Below are positions 12,121 to 24,625 of a stretch of DNA of 64,000 bases, one piece after another. Every line of letters begins with the position of its first letter. Position 1 is the first letter of the stretch. The translations under genes and the position numbers were made by a program. Origin of the DNA: Strigamia acuminata. Lineage: Eukaryota > Arthropoda > Chilopoda > Geophilomorpha > Linotaeniidae. The DNA lies in NCBI GenBank assembly GCA_949358305.1, contig OX442315.1:20114427-20178426 (forward strand), given 5' to 3'. The notes under the pieces are model-generated. The model was not told the origin of the DNA. It did no database searches and saw only the letters and a program-made list of their open reading frames with translations.

Positions 12121-12139
12121 GTTAAGAAATTCGGTCTGT

Positions 12140-12186
12140 CCTCAGTTCTATTCTTCAATATCTGGAACGGTTGGAGTTCTGAAAAC
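12140..12186 (-). other. Candidate alternative last exon of Abi
   Basis: On the minus strand a good acceptor (pyrimidine tract then TTTGACAG at 12188-12187, or a second AG at 12180-12179) lies about 65 bp downstream of a possible GT donor inside the last Abi codons (12250). Using the second AG, the frame replaces the final Ser and stop with a tail ending TPTVPDIEE. The spacing is that of a normal intron here, but the donor is weak. Treat as a possible splice variant. Confidence 0.35.
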
Positions 12187-12246
12187 CTGTCAAATACAAA
12201 AAAAGATTAAACCAATAACAAAAATTGCAATCAATAACAATTCAAA

Positions 12247-13873
<1,627 letters not shown>

Positions 13874-14412
13874 TTTGGTAAACACCATTAGCTTCCTTGT
13901 TCCTGTCGTCGGATGAACGAATAAAAAGAAATTAGCAAGATGTGTGTTACTCGGTAGGTTCGATCTTGTGTTTTGTTACCTTTTTACGTGCTCTTCGCCG
14001 CAACCTCGCCACCTTTCGCAGAAACGGAAATCAATATTGAGACGAAACAGGAAATGACGTCTGAAAACGCAGCATGATGGGATGGGAATGGGAATGCTTT
14101 GCTTGATTTTGATATCTGAATATCGTTGGTTCAAACAGCCTAGAATTTCGCAAACGTATTATGGTAAAGATTATATTTGTTTTATTATTGGTTTTATTCG
14201 ATCGACTTTTGAAATAAACTTGAATTAAATTTTAAACCTGAAAAATTATCCTCGTAACTTATTTGGCAGAGGATATTCATTGCCAAGGATAAGAAAATAA
14301 CAAAATGTTGTTTTAATTGCCAGATTAGATTGTAGTTTTGCAGTGACATTTTCTTCAAGGTTATCTCATTAATTTCAACTGTATTTCAGTCCTCTCGTTT
14401 TCAGCCGAATTC
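13874..14412. promoter_or_regulatory. Shared divergent promoter of Abi and Mlx
   Basis: Only 539 bp separate the Abi and Mlx start codons, which point away from each other. On the Abi side there is a 5' UTR intron (donor AAAAAG|GTAACA at 13980/13979, acceptor GACGACAG ending at 13903), which puts Abi transcription start near 14,000-14,050. A CRE half-site (TGACGTC) lies near 14,056. No TATA box was seen. Divergent housekeeping-type promoters of this kind often couple expression, which here is inference. Confidence 0.65.
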
Positions 14413-15569
14413 ATGTACAAGCGTACAAAAGTTATGGCAAATTCGGGCTATGATGAAGTAAACTTTACTCAAGGTAAATTTAACTCTTTTTGCGTTTTAA
14501 ATCTATTAATAAACTTTTTATTTTAGTTTATGAAGGGAATGATCTAAAGCTCGAGCCTGGAAGTCCAAACGGACCAGGGAGATATTCATTTAGCAGAACG
14601 TCAAGTACTGGATCAATTCACACCGAGTCATCGGCTCATAATTCAGGTTTGTGTTCAATTTAATTTTTTAATTTTTTAATTTTAAATAATTTACATTTAA
14701 TTTGTGTTTAGATGATGAAGATAGCGATAAATCAACGATGAGCTACAAAGAACGACGACGAGAAGCTCATACTCAAGCTGAACAGAAGAGAAGAGATGCT
14801 ATTAAAGTATAAACAAAATAAAATAAAAAAATTCAATTTTCTAAAATTTTGATTTTTTACAGAAGGGTTATGACACACTTCAAGACCTTGTGCCAACTTG
14901 TCAGCAACAGGACAGTGTTAGCGGTTACAAACTAAGCAAAGCAACAATTTTGCAAAGATGTGTGTTTATAACACAAATGGATATGTGTTTCTTGACTTAA
15001 AATTTTTTTTCGTTACAGCACTTGATTATATTCAGTTTTTGCTCCAGCAAAAGAAAAAACAAGAGGATGAATTGGCCGCCTTAAGAAAAGAAGTTGTTGC
15101 ATTGCAAATCATGAAAGCGTAATTTTATTTACAATTGAATTACCAATTTTGTTATTTTATTTTTATTTCTTTCTAGAAATTATGAGCAAATTGTCCGTGC
15201 TCATCAAAATCAGCCTACCCAAGCGGAAAATCAATTGTCCGATGAAGTCAAGTTTCAGCTGGTAAAATATAAATATCACCATTAATTTTATCGGTTAACT
15301 AATGTAGATTTTTTTTTTTTTAGTTTCAGGCTATAATGGATTCACTTTTTCAATCATTTAATAACACAATTTCGATGACAAATTTTGCCGAATTGTCTGG
15401 ATGTGTCTTCAGTTGGTTGGAGGAATATTGTAAACCTCAGGTGAAATTACATTTAATTACTCCGTACAATAGTTTTTCAGTAATAATATTGTCGAATTTC
15501 TCTCTCTTTTAGACTTTACGTGAATTGGTCTTATCGTTGCTCAGACAACTGAATTTGCAGTTGAGTTAG
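14413..15569 (+). CDS. Mlx: Max-like protein X, bHLHZip transcription factor
   Basis: Eight exons (14413-14473, 14527-14646, 14712-14806, 14863-14959, 15019-15118, 15177-15261, 15324-15440, 15513-15569) with GT-AG introns and consistent phases encode 243 residues, close to animal Mlx. The basic region (YKERRREAHTQAEQKRRDAIK, about 72-92) has the E-box contact residues His80, Glu84 and Arg88. Helix 1, loop and helix 2 follow (DTLQDLVP, GYKLSKATILQRSLDYIQFL). A leucine zipper runs from about 130 to 160. The C-terminal half (SDEVKFQLFQAIMDSLFQSF to the end) fits the dimerisation and cytoplasmic-retention domain typical of Mlx and Mondo. Mlx pairs with Mondo/ChREBP or Mad proteins to regulate glucose-responsive genes; the insect orthologue is bigmax. 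A second ATG at 14434 could also start translation. The gene is divergent from Abi. Confidence 0.94.
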
Positions 15570-16580
15570 TGCCACTTGCACCCATTTATTTTTAATCTCA
15601 GGGTGTTAAGTAGACATTGTACGTAGAAATTATTTTTATCGATTCTAAAAGACAAAAAAAAAATTGGAAAAGAAATTAGTTTGTACAATTGGGTATAACA
15701 TATATAGGTATGTAGTGAAACAAGACTTTCCTTTCTGTTAAATGTTGCCAAAGTTTAAAAAGTAAAAGCGTTTTTGATAACATTTTGATGTTCTTTACTC
15801 AGTGCTAACTTCTATTATTTGTTGTCTTGGTCTGTCATCTTGGATGATGTGTAAATTAATATATAAATATACGTAGTTCAGTAATTGTAATTATTTGGTT
15901 ATGTTATTGTTTTAAGTTTTTATCAATACTGAGGTGGAGAGAAGCAATTGCACATTGTATTCAAATTTTTATTTTTTCTTTAAATTGTATTTCGTGTGTA
16001 CGACACATTGGTTGGCAAAAATATCGTATTATTAGAATCAGGGACACGATAATTTAATGTTTTCATCATGTAGTAATTTGCGTATATCAGTTGCCATCAT
16101 GATTTTAATAACTTAGTGATTTTAATTCATTTTATTACCTTTGAATTGTTTTTTTTTACTGATTGGAGAAATATGGTATCCCTGCTGAGGAACAAAACTG
16201 TTCAGAATCATTTGAATTTCATTTAAATTTTGTAAAGAAAAATTCTTTATATGTAATCAATCATGAAAATGTATGCTACTTTTAATTGTATGGAGAAAAG
16301 TCCTTATTTTTTAATACAAATATTTAAGTGAATCTCTCGTTTAGTTCATTTTTTAACAAATGCTTTTACAAGTTTTTAGTGGCGAATAAATTCAGTTTGG
16401 CACGAAAATTAAATGTCAGTGTTTGCTTGAAACTTTTACGTTAGATTAACCGAGTCGAATATTCTGCCGCTCAAAAATAAAATTATTTGATATAGCTTCG
16501 ACTTATAAATCGTTCATTAATCAGATCTATCAGTCTTAAGCACACTATTATTAACAATACATATAATACAGATGGTAGAA
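15570..16580. other. Convergent 3' UTR region of Mlx and TBC1D5
   Basis: About 1 kb of AT-rich sequence between the Mlx stop (15569) and the TBC1D5 stop (16581), which face each other. AATAAA words near 16,385 could serve Mlx if its 3' UTR is long. No other coding signal was found. The two 3' UTRs may overlap. Confidence 0.5.
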
Positions 16581-19500
16581 TTAATGCTCCACAAGTTCGG
16601 TCGCATTATTGTCTTTAGGTTCGAGCAAGGACGATGCGTATTTAGCAGATTCCACTTGATAATGATTATCATTAATTACAATATCATCGCCGTCCAAAAT
16701 ATTTGAACTAAATTTAAGTGTTCCTTTCAGAATGTCCCTCACCTGAAAAAAAATAAAAAAAATAGAATCGTCGTCAAACAATTTGTACAATCAAATTTTT
16801 ACTTGTTTTAATCCAGCTAAGGCTATTAACATTTCATCTTCGCAGTCGAGACTTTGTTTCAATATGCAATCTTGCAAACGATCTGAAATTGTTTAAAACA
16901 TTAATTTAAATTTCAAAAGCAGTTTGAATTATTTTTACCAAGATGGATGGTCATTTTTGACGAACAGTAAGCATTCATCGCTTGCAAATCGTGCAACTGT
17001 CCTTGCAGTCGGGGTTTGTCATCTAGTTCCTAAAAATTGACACATTTACATCATTAATATTCATCTATTACAGTATTAAATCATTTTTTATGCATACATG
17101 TTTGTTTTTTGACTCTTTGTTTCTTTTAAATGGCCAACTACCTCCTCTATTCAACTTTTTATCCGCTTCATCGTCATCGTCGTTCTTATATCTCGTCACA
17201 TACCCATCAGGTTTATTTTGCACCAACTGCAGTTCGGTATTGCTGCGTTGATTAATCACCTTAGACTGTTCGTGAAGAGACTCGGCTAAAGGAATTTTTT
17301 AGTAACAAAGTAATGCACCAATATTTAAAAAAAATTTACTGAGGGGAGGACTGGGCGAGCCTGATTCAAGTGTAGCTGGCTCGCTCGAAGCTTTGGTCGA
17401 ACCTCCGATAATTACACCCGTATTCAATGAAAGAGTTTTTGGTCGCTGGATCATTTTTTGTGACATTGGAGTGTTCTTTCTACACAGAATTTGATACAAC
17501 GATCCAATATTTGTCATAAAAAATGCAAACTCTGAACATACTGTACTCCAGCTTTGATTTGATCTTTAAAAGTTTCGGTCAGATTAGTTTTTGGGGCTCT
17601 GTGGATATCCATTCGACCACCGACAGTTGGTTTATGCTGAAGCATGTTTGAAGAGTATCCACACGGTTTGGGATTATTCTACAATGTCAATAGTTATCAT
17701 TAATAAATAAATAAACAAATAAATGTGGGTATTTGTTACATTCGGATCTCGCAGATGTAGAGCTACTTCCATTATGTACTGAACGTCAGCCACAGCTGGA
17801 TATTTCATAAGACATGTAAGGCAACTTGCATAATCACTGCTCAATACTGTAAATACACATACAACTCAGAATTGATCTTTAAATCTTAATGTAATCCTTA
17901 CAAATGTCACGAATGAATATCAACATCGATACAAAAATGTAATCCACTAAATCGAAAGCCATGCTGTCAGCAAATATCACATCCCAAATAACTAACAAAT
18001 CTTGCAAAGGAAATTCTCTTCCAAAAAGAAGTCTCAACCATCGGCTGAAAATAAAATATTTAAAATAATTAAAATATTTGTTTAATGCGAAAAACAAGAA
18101 AAAACGTGCATGTTTCTTAGTTCTTACATTCCATAGATTTGAGGAGCAATTTCCAGTTTCTCCAAATGGTGATACAGTTGTGAATCGTGGCGTTTCAGCA
18201 AATGGTCGTATATGCGACTTAATTTGAAAATTATTACGTTGGTTGGATTCAAATCTTGCGGTCGAGCGAACAGCCTGACACTCATGGAATCCGACTAAAA
18301 TTGAAGAAAAAATTAATTATTTATTGCGTGTAATTAATAGATGGCTTACCTTTTGAGGGTAAATATCTCTAATTATGTACCATGGCTCAATAACTTCCAT
18401 AACTTGACTAAACATGTAACTAAAAATTTATCTATGTAAATTAAAAATTTAAATTATAAAATACTCCGCTTACAATGAATCGTGCTCAATGAACTTTGGA
18501 TTTAGCAGTTGTTGCACATTATTCCTGCAAGTAAGTGATATTTACAAACAGTGAATTCAAAACAAAATTAGCACGCACTGTTTCTCAAATCTAAACAAAA
18601 TAAAATAAGAAATTTTTATGATTTTCGTGCACTAACCTGCTATTGGAATCACAGAAACTGAAATTTATAAACATACACTAAGAATCTACGAAATTTCATG
18701 CAAAAACAAACAATTATTGTTAAAATGTCTAAACTAAAGATAAAAACGTCTAAAATTTTTAGTTTGAAAAACAACGTGTTACTCACGGTATTAGCTCTAT
18801 TTCAGACGCATGCAAAAAGGCTTGATGATCAGACCGAAGAATGAAAATAATAGGAGCTAAAATTTCGTGCATACCCTGCATTGAAAGCAAATATAGTTAA
18901 TACAGTGCTACCAACACAACCTGGTTAATTTCACACCTGTTTGTAAGACATTTGTGGAAAATGACGTGCGTAGCAAAATAAAATATTCACCATCATTTCG
19001 CGGATTTCAGGGCTGTGAAAAAATTCAATCTCGGGAAAACTATATAAAATAAAAAAAAATAAAAATCAGAGTCGCATTTTAATACTTATTTTAATCACTA
19101 TAATTACGTGCGTATGACATCTTGACGAATTGTTATTTTTAATTCACTATCTTGAAAATATCTATTCCATGGACTCTGCAATCAAACTTTAAGTAAATAA
19201 CACTATCTAAATACAATACGAAATAAATTCACAGTTTCATCCTGAGATAATGGATTATTCAAACTTAAATCTTCAGTCATATCTTCAATTCGAGGATTAG
19301 TCAAAAACTGCGCATAAAAGAATTACAAATTGCAAGAATTACACACAGAAATTGTCCGCACCTGTGACTTTAATGTTGCATATCTGCACCTTGCTTGGTT
19401 AGTTTCATCCAACCACGTAGTCTGATCGTCAGATAAACACTCTAAATATATCTAAAGTAGACGATACAGTTACTACTGCTGCGTTAAGGCGAGTTACTTT

Positions 19501-19928
19501 GTCTAAAGCCATACTCTCCAACATATGCTACGAAATCGACAACTCCGCAGTTTTCCATCCATTGCTTGTTTCTGAACATATGAAACATATTGCGCAGGTT
19601 TAATAAAAAATCTTTCCCATTCCTCCCTAAAATAAAAATAAAAAAAAACAAACAAAGATTAATTTTTATTACTTAAAAGTCAACGTGGCTTCTTTTATTC
19701 TATTTACACATATTTCTGTGAACTTGTTTGATATCCGTCGGGTTGATCACTTGATTGAGTGTCTAAAATGATACAAACGAAAATTAGAGTATTATTATTA
19801 TTATTATTTTCTGTTTAAATGTATGTATTATATGTTCGCATCGGCGGTTGTTTACCTGTAACCATGTCGGTTTGATGCTGGGGGATGTCGTAATCGGATG
19901 TACTATTCGATCGTTGGTGGTTATTCAT
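16581..19928 (-). CDS. TBC1D5: TBC1D5, Rab GTPase-activating protein
   Basis: Twenty-one exons encode 677 residues. They are 19856-19928, 19708-19762, 19515-19626, 19362-19451, 19233-19307, 19108-19175, 18937-19039, 18787-18875, 18637-18657, 18579-18590, 18474-18524, 18350-18419, 18128-18294, 17902-18044, 17740-17846, 17542-17678, 17340-17479, 17098-17285, 16939-17029, 16803-16882 and 16581-16742. The TBC domain starts near residue 50 (GKLRSCRFRSICWR). It has the catalytic arginine finger IRQDVIRT (Arg157), the glutamine finger YKQG (Gln192), QIYGMRWLRLLFGREFPLQD-like and DLVDYIF motifs (junction residue depends on splicing), as in TBC1D5. The C-terminal half is low complexity with an acidic run and a short conserved region near the end. 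TBC1D5 binds retromer, acts on Rab7 and links endosome recycling to autophagy. It is shorter than the human protein (about 795 residues). Exons of 21 and 12 nt within the TBC domain are unusual. Confidence 0.95.
18579..18657 (-). other. Two microexons of TBC1D5 (21 nt and 12 nt)
   Basis: Exons 18637-18657 and 18579-18590 are required to keep the frame between the HASEIELIP exon and the NNVQQLLNPKF exon. Both lengths are multiples of three and both sit in phase 2, so skipping either one or both keeps the reading frame. They encode a short loop (PFCDSNSR, then FEKQ) in a TBC-domain insertion. Confidence 0.8.
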
Positions 19929-20717
19929 TTTCAAAATGAGTTTTGTTGGGTAATCTCACAGCTGACAGCCAAACAAATCATAGGAATACACAATAATACA
20001 TGATAAGGAATACGTGACTGATTGCTCTGAGAAGCATACTATTTAGATAATATTATTTTCTCACAAAAGCAAAAATACAGTAATTTTTTTTTCTTTTGCT
20101 TTAAAGTTGTAACTAAATTTTAAAAAATTATGTGTAATTCAATGCTGATTGTACATTTACTTGTGTGTGACGTAATAAAAACTATGCAGTGAAGTGACGT
20201 ATTACTGGAAACAAATTGTAGCGCTCCTGCCTCCTAACGCTAAAATTAATATCAGTTTCAAATTTTTGTCAATAGATTGCACTACCGATTTGTTACGATA
20301 ACAATAATGGCATTTTCAATTTTGCTTTCAGTTTTTGAAAAGCACTATTTTATTTGTCACGTCAACAAACTTACACAATTTTGAATGAAAAAAATTCAAA
20401 TCTCAGTTTTATTACAAAAAAAATAAACTTTAGCCTAGGTACTTAGCATAACATATTAACAATAATAAAAACAAATTTTGTTTTAAAATTAGTAATTATT
20501 CCGTAAATCGTGAAGGCAATAAATTGAATTTTCTACCATACCGCTATACAACCTTAAAGTAAAGTATTCAATTGAAAAAAAATTTGCTTGGACCAAAAGG
20601 AATGTGTGAAGAACACTCAAATGGAAATGAGAACCTTCATCAAGAAGGTATGCTGTTTTGATCATTTATCAAAACATTACAGTTATGTAATGAAAACATA
20701 ACAATAACACATGCAAT
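19929..20717. other. TBC1D5 upstream region, nothing else recognised
   Basis: The first 50 bp hold the TBC1D5 5' UTR and probable promoter; the rest is AT-rich intergenic DNA with poly-A/T runs. No ORF or repeat that I can support. Confidence 0.5.
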
Positions 20718-21738
20718 TGTGAGTGGCGGACAGTTGTCTCATGGCCAGGGGAGGGCCGTGGGACTATTGGACACTATTCACAATGCAAACACAACACAAA
20801 GAACACACAGTTTAGGATTAATACTCTTTATTGCCGTGGTTGTCTAGGGGTTAGTATGTCCATCGTGTTATCGCCTTGGTTGTTGGGTTGCCCTTCAGCA
20901 ACCCAACCCAGACCAACCGCTGACCATGTGGCCGAGGGCCACATGGGCAGCGTGGTCAGTTAGTCTAATGCCATGTCGTGCCTTGCGGCACGGCTCAAGT
21001 CCCTTCGAACTTGAGGGCGACCTCGCCGGTTATTGACATTGCCTCAGAGATCAGCATTGGCGTAAAATTTCTACCCGTTACCCGCCCGTTACCCGTCCCC
21101 CCTTAAAAGTTCTTACCCATACCCTACCCTACCTGTACCCGTACACACCCTACCCTACTCGTACCCATACCTGATCGCAATCATTTCAAGTATTTTAACT
21201 GTTTTTGCTGTTTTTGTCCCGTGGTCTGTGGTGTTGTTGTGTTGTTGTGATAATTCGCAACGTGGTGCTAACATTTTTATAATTTAAATTCAAAATCAAA
21301 GTCTGTATTTACGATGTTAGCACCACGTTGCAAACGTACAAAAAACGTACCCGATGCGTAACCGCTAGTCGCGGGAGAACTGTACCCGTTACCCGCCCGT
21401 ACCCTACGGGTACAGGCGGGTACGGTTACGGTTACGGGTACGGGTACCCGATGCTGATCTCTGCATTGCCTCTTCTGTCGTTGTCTCCTTCATCGTAGCA
21501 ACGCGACCAGACACTCTCGTGGCTGGTGTTGTTCTGTCCCTCGTGGTCAGTCCGGAGTCCGGACCTAGCAGGGACCTTGCAGAATCCTCTGTCCTGATTG
21601 GCTACAATCAGGACGCAGCTTCGACGGTACGTCGTAGGAGCTGCTGAGGATCCTCTATTTACTGTTGCCAGTGCCGACTGGCGGTGGCCAGTTGGTCACA
21701 CAATCTTTGGTTATTATAACGAAGCCTGAATTCTAACA
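20718..21738. mobile_element. LTR-like segment, split by a hAT MITE
   Basis: A GC-richer block beginning TGTGAGTGG and ending CTAACA on the plus strand. Read on the minus strand it starts TGTTAGAATTC, resembling Ty1/Copia LTR starts, and ends ...CACTCACA, with AATAAA near 20,830. Without the inserted hAT MITE it would be about 600 bp. The 5-bp flanks do not match, no primer-binding site or second LTR is visible, and the Copia fragments further right are on the other strand. This makes it a fragment or solo LTR at best. Confidence 0.4.
21045..21463. mobile_element. hAT-type MITE, 419 bp, 8-bp TSD
   Basis: Perfect 13-bp terminal inverted repeats CAGAGATCAGCAT / ATGCTGATCTCTG are flanked by a perfect 8-bp direct duplication CATTGCCT (21037-21044 and 21464-21471). 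Eight-bp duplications and CAG-starting ends are diagnostic of the hAT superfamily. The interior has no transposase. It is largely palindromic: subterminal arrays of CCCGTTACCCG / GGGTACGGG units on both sides, and a central stem of GCAACGTGGTGCTAACAT against its complement (about 21258 and 21317). Confidence 0.9.
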
Positions 21739-22160
21739 TTTAAGGGAGTCAATCGACTTCAAGTACCAATCTTATGAGTTTGCCAACATAGTGCATGTTG
21801 TCACTCTTAAGTTTAATAAAATTAATACTATAAGAACTCTATTATGCATATCTATGATGACATTTATGTATGAGCGCCACCTGGCAAACTGTGTTAATAT
21901 CGTAAATAAACTTTTACGGAAGCACTTCCGGTTTTATGCTAACACTAACATGTCTCAATTCACCATATCCATCTCAATCTTCATATATTCATCAGGTTAT
22001 GGATATTGCAACGTTCTAACTGGGCAGGAAAGTAGTTGTAACATTGAATCTGATATCTTCTGTGCCAGAATCTAATTTTTTTGAGAAATTGTTGTTTCTG
22101 TGAAATTTTTGGGCGACCACATTGTGAAGAACCTTTTCAGCCGGAAAATTGATCAAGGTG
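21739..22160. other. Spacer between LTR-like segment and Copia remnants
   Basis: AT-rich DNA with a 94-codon open frame (21791-22075) lacking any domain. It may be decayed retrotransposon leader, but nothing diagnostic is present. Confidence 0.4.
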
Positions 22161-22925
22161 GCTGAAACAATGAACCAAACGACGAGAAGTGGCCACACAA
22201 CACATCATTTACATCATTTTAAGAAATTAGAGAAAATTTCCAACTTTAACAATTGGAAATTTGCAATGGAAATGCAACTCGTGCATCCAAGAAGTTTACA
22301 ATATCAAATTGTGTTTGACAAAACACAAGCGGAAAACCCGATATTACTCCTGACCAAATTACTAGTCCTTTCTTTACATTTTTAGAAACGATTCAGACTG
22401 ATGGCGACAATTTGGTGCCAACAAATACTGATGTTACGGATGCCGACCCAAATCAGGACATTGTTGAAGTTATTGTCTCTGATGCAACGATTGTAGACGC
22501 AAATGCTATCGATGTAATTATCGACTCTGAGGACAAGGATGATATTGCAGCAGAACTCGAACTCGCACCACAGGGAGACCGACAACAATGCAACTGCGAG
22601 TCTCCGAGGCATTTGGCGAAAAACTACATCCTCTACACGACGATGGAACAGTGTGGGGACGATCCCAACTCGTACAGTGAGGCCATGCAAAGCCCAGGCG
22701 GTATTGCTTGAATTGGACTCGCTGAACAAGTGTAAAACATAGGAGCTCGTCCACTTGCCACCGGACGAAAACCCATTACTTATCGCTGGGTTTTCGCACA
22801 AACGGACGGCAGACGGGAACATTGAGCAGTACAAGGCGCATTTGGTAGCGCACGGATGCTCGCAAGTTAACAGCATTGACTACAATGAGACGTTTTTTCT
22901 GGTGGTCAAGTATACGACTTTGTGA
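22161..22925 (+). pseudogene. Decayed Ty1/Copia retrotransposon gag-pol pieces
   Basis: Three stretches resemble Copia polyprotein in the correct order but in different frames. At 22161-22330 a gag-like start has LEKISNFNNWKFAMEMQL. At about 22590-22700, PRHLAKNYILYTTME followed by DDPNSYSEAMQS matches the linker between integrase and reverse transcriptase. At about 22690-22925, LELDSLNKCKT, a stop, ELVHLPPDENP, then DGNIEQYKAHLVAHGCSQ and SIDYNETFFLVVKY matches the start of the RVT_2 reverse transcriptase. Integrase, most of the reverse transcriptase and RNase H are missing. Stops and frameshifts separate the parts, so it is a dead, deleted copy. Confidence 0.8.
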
Positions 22926-23960
22926 CTCCACTAATATTCGGTGGTGACAACATGCTGGCTGTTGCGCGTAACTCGAGGCGCTTTCAAATGGATGGATCAT
23001 TCAAAGTAGTCCCTCGCTTGTTCTACCAACTCTTTACCGTTTTTGTTGAAAAAACCGATTACGTGTTTCCTGTTTTGTACGTGCTCATGTGTCGTAAAAT
23101 GCATGTGGCATAGGAAGCGTTGTTTCAGCACTTGAGAACTGACTTGTGAGTTGCAACTACTTTGTCGTGCCGACACCAATGTTATCACCGACTTTGAAAC
23201 GGGGTTGCTACCCGCAATACAGACAGTATTCCCAACTTCAGTCAGTCAGGGCTGTTGGTTCCATTACTGCCAAGCCCTGTGGAGGAAAGTCCAACAGCTA
23301 GGTCTGACTGTAGACTACAAAAACATTGTTGAGGTCAAATCATTAGTAAAGCAAGCTATGGCTTTACCGTTTATACCGGCTGATCAAATCACCGAGGGGC
23401 TGGGATGCATAAGAGATGTATTTTCTGAAACAAACTTCACAACCGTTATTGATCGAATGGTCTACTTGTTTCTAGCGTACGTTGAAGACTTCTGGATCGG
23501 TTCTGTCGGCGTGCTCACCTAAACATTTGGGCCTTCCTCAGTTGCTTAAGAAAACTGGAGCGTGTTACGTACCACAATTATACTCTGCTCCAGCAGGGAC
23601 TAATGCCACGCCGGACACGAAAATTGAAGTATGCGCTTAATGATATGCGCATTCGAAACACAGTGGCACGGTAAAAAAATGGGTTGGTAACCATTCCTCA
23701 GTTCCTGGTCAGCTTGATCCATGCGGGCCCTGATTTTGATAACCGACAAGCAAACAACAGGCGACAACAAGCTGCACCCGTGGAACCGCGTGTCAGACAA
23801 CGTGTCCAACGGCGACAGCAAATTATCAGGCAGCACAACAATATCCCCGTTGTGCCACAAGCTTTTGCTGAACCAGTTTTAGTTCCAGTTGTTGTTCCAG
23901 CCCCTGCCCCTACCGCTGCTGTGGTGAACGTAGACCGCGCTTGATTTAACAACACCGAAA
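22926..23960 (+). pseudogene. Decayed MULE-family transposase
   Basis: Directly abutting the Copia remnant is a MULE transposase-like sequence. Residues FQMDGSFKVVPRLFYQLFTV contain the DGTFK-type first Asp motif. After a frameshift and stops (about 23100-23160) come VITDFETGLLPAIQTVFP (second Asp) and GCWFHYCQALWRKVQ, the strongly conserved MULE signature. LPFIPADQI and an AYVEDFWIG match follow, then decay. An 86-codon Gln/Arg/Pro-rich open frame at 23684-23944 fits the low-complexity C-terminal tail of such proteins. Stops at 23115 and 23520 make it non-functional. The third catalytic acidic residue and the element's termini were not located. Confidence 0.8.
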
Positions 23961-24625
23961 TAGCAAATTAATAAATAATTAATAAATAATTGAACAACCG
24001 CAGAATGATTAAAAAACAAACTGAATAACTGCAAAACCGGCCATTATTGTTGAAACAGCGCGTTTGAAAAAGTGCGGAATTCAATTACGCTCTTCCTCAA
24101 TACGCGCTAAATACCACGATCCGTGCCAAACATCGCCCTGGTGGCATTGACCGACCGTTAATTTTAAACAAATGGCACCAAAGACTGCTAAAGAAAGGGT
24201 GGAGATGAGCAAGATACCATACCAGGAAGCAGTAAGAAGTCTGCTGTATGCAGCATAGGCAACAAGGCTGATATCGCGCAAGCTGTGGTAGTAGTTACCG
24301 TACTGCCTCATTTAAACGCCCGGCTTTATTCAGATGCCGGGCCCGAATAAACGCCGGGTGTTCGGCGGCGTTTATTGCACCGTGCGCCGCCCCGAACCGG
24401 TGCCTCACCCAGGGTTGAAGGAGTTATCAATTATCATATCAGGTTTCATCATTTATCAAAACAATTATGTAGTTACGCAACAAATCCATCTGCGCACCTA
24501 CTGTATTCGCTGCAGTCTGTTGTCTGATCAGTTAGGAATTTCTGTATAGAAAAACATTGTATTGTTTTTATATCCATTTCACATTTTTATGTTGCATTGA
24601 TTAATATGCAGAAAAAAATTCTCAA
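23961..24625. other. TE-derived flank with two GC hairpins, upstream of AGMO copy 1
   Basis: No gene recognised. At 24318-24342 GCCCGGC and GCCGGGC can pair across an 11-bp loop. Immediately after, AATAAACGCCG (about 24346) can pair with CGGCGTTTATT (about 24366-24377). These could be the end structure of the MULE or another element. The stretch nearest 24625 must contain the AGMO copy 1 promoter; no motif was fixed. Confidence 0.4.

Noticed and set aside
13950-13970. GGTTCGATC word resembling a tRNA B box
   Set aside because: No A box or cloverleaf upstream, and it lies within the Abi 5' UTR intron.
20718-21738. Complete solo LTR call
   Set aside because: Flanking 5-bp sequences (GCAAT and TTTAA) do not form a target duplication, so only an LTR-like fragment is reported.
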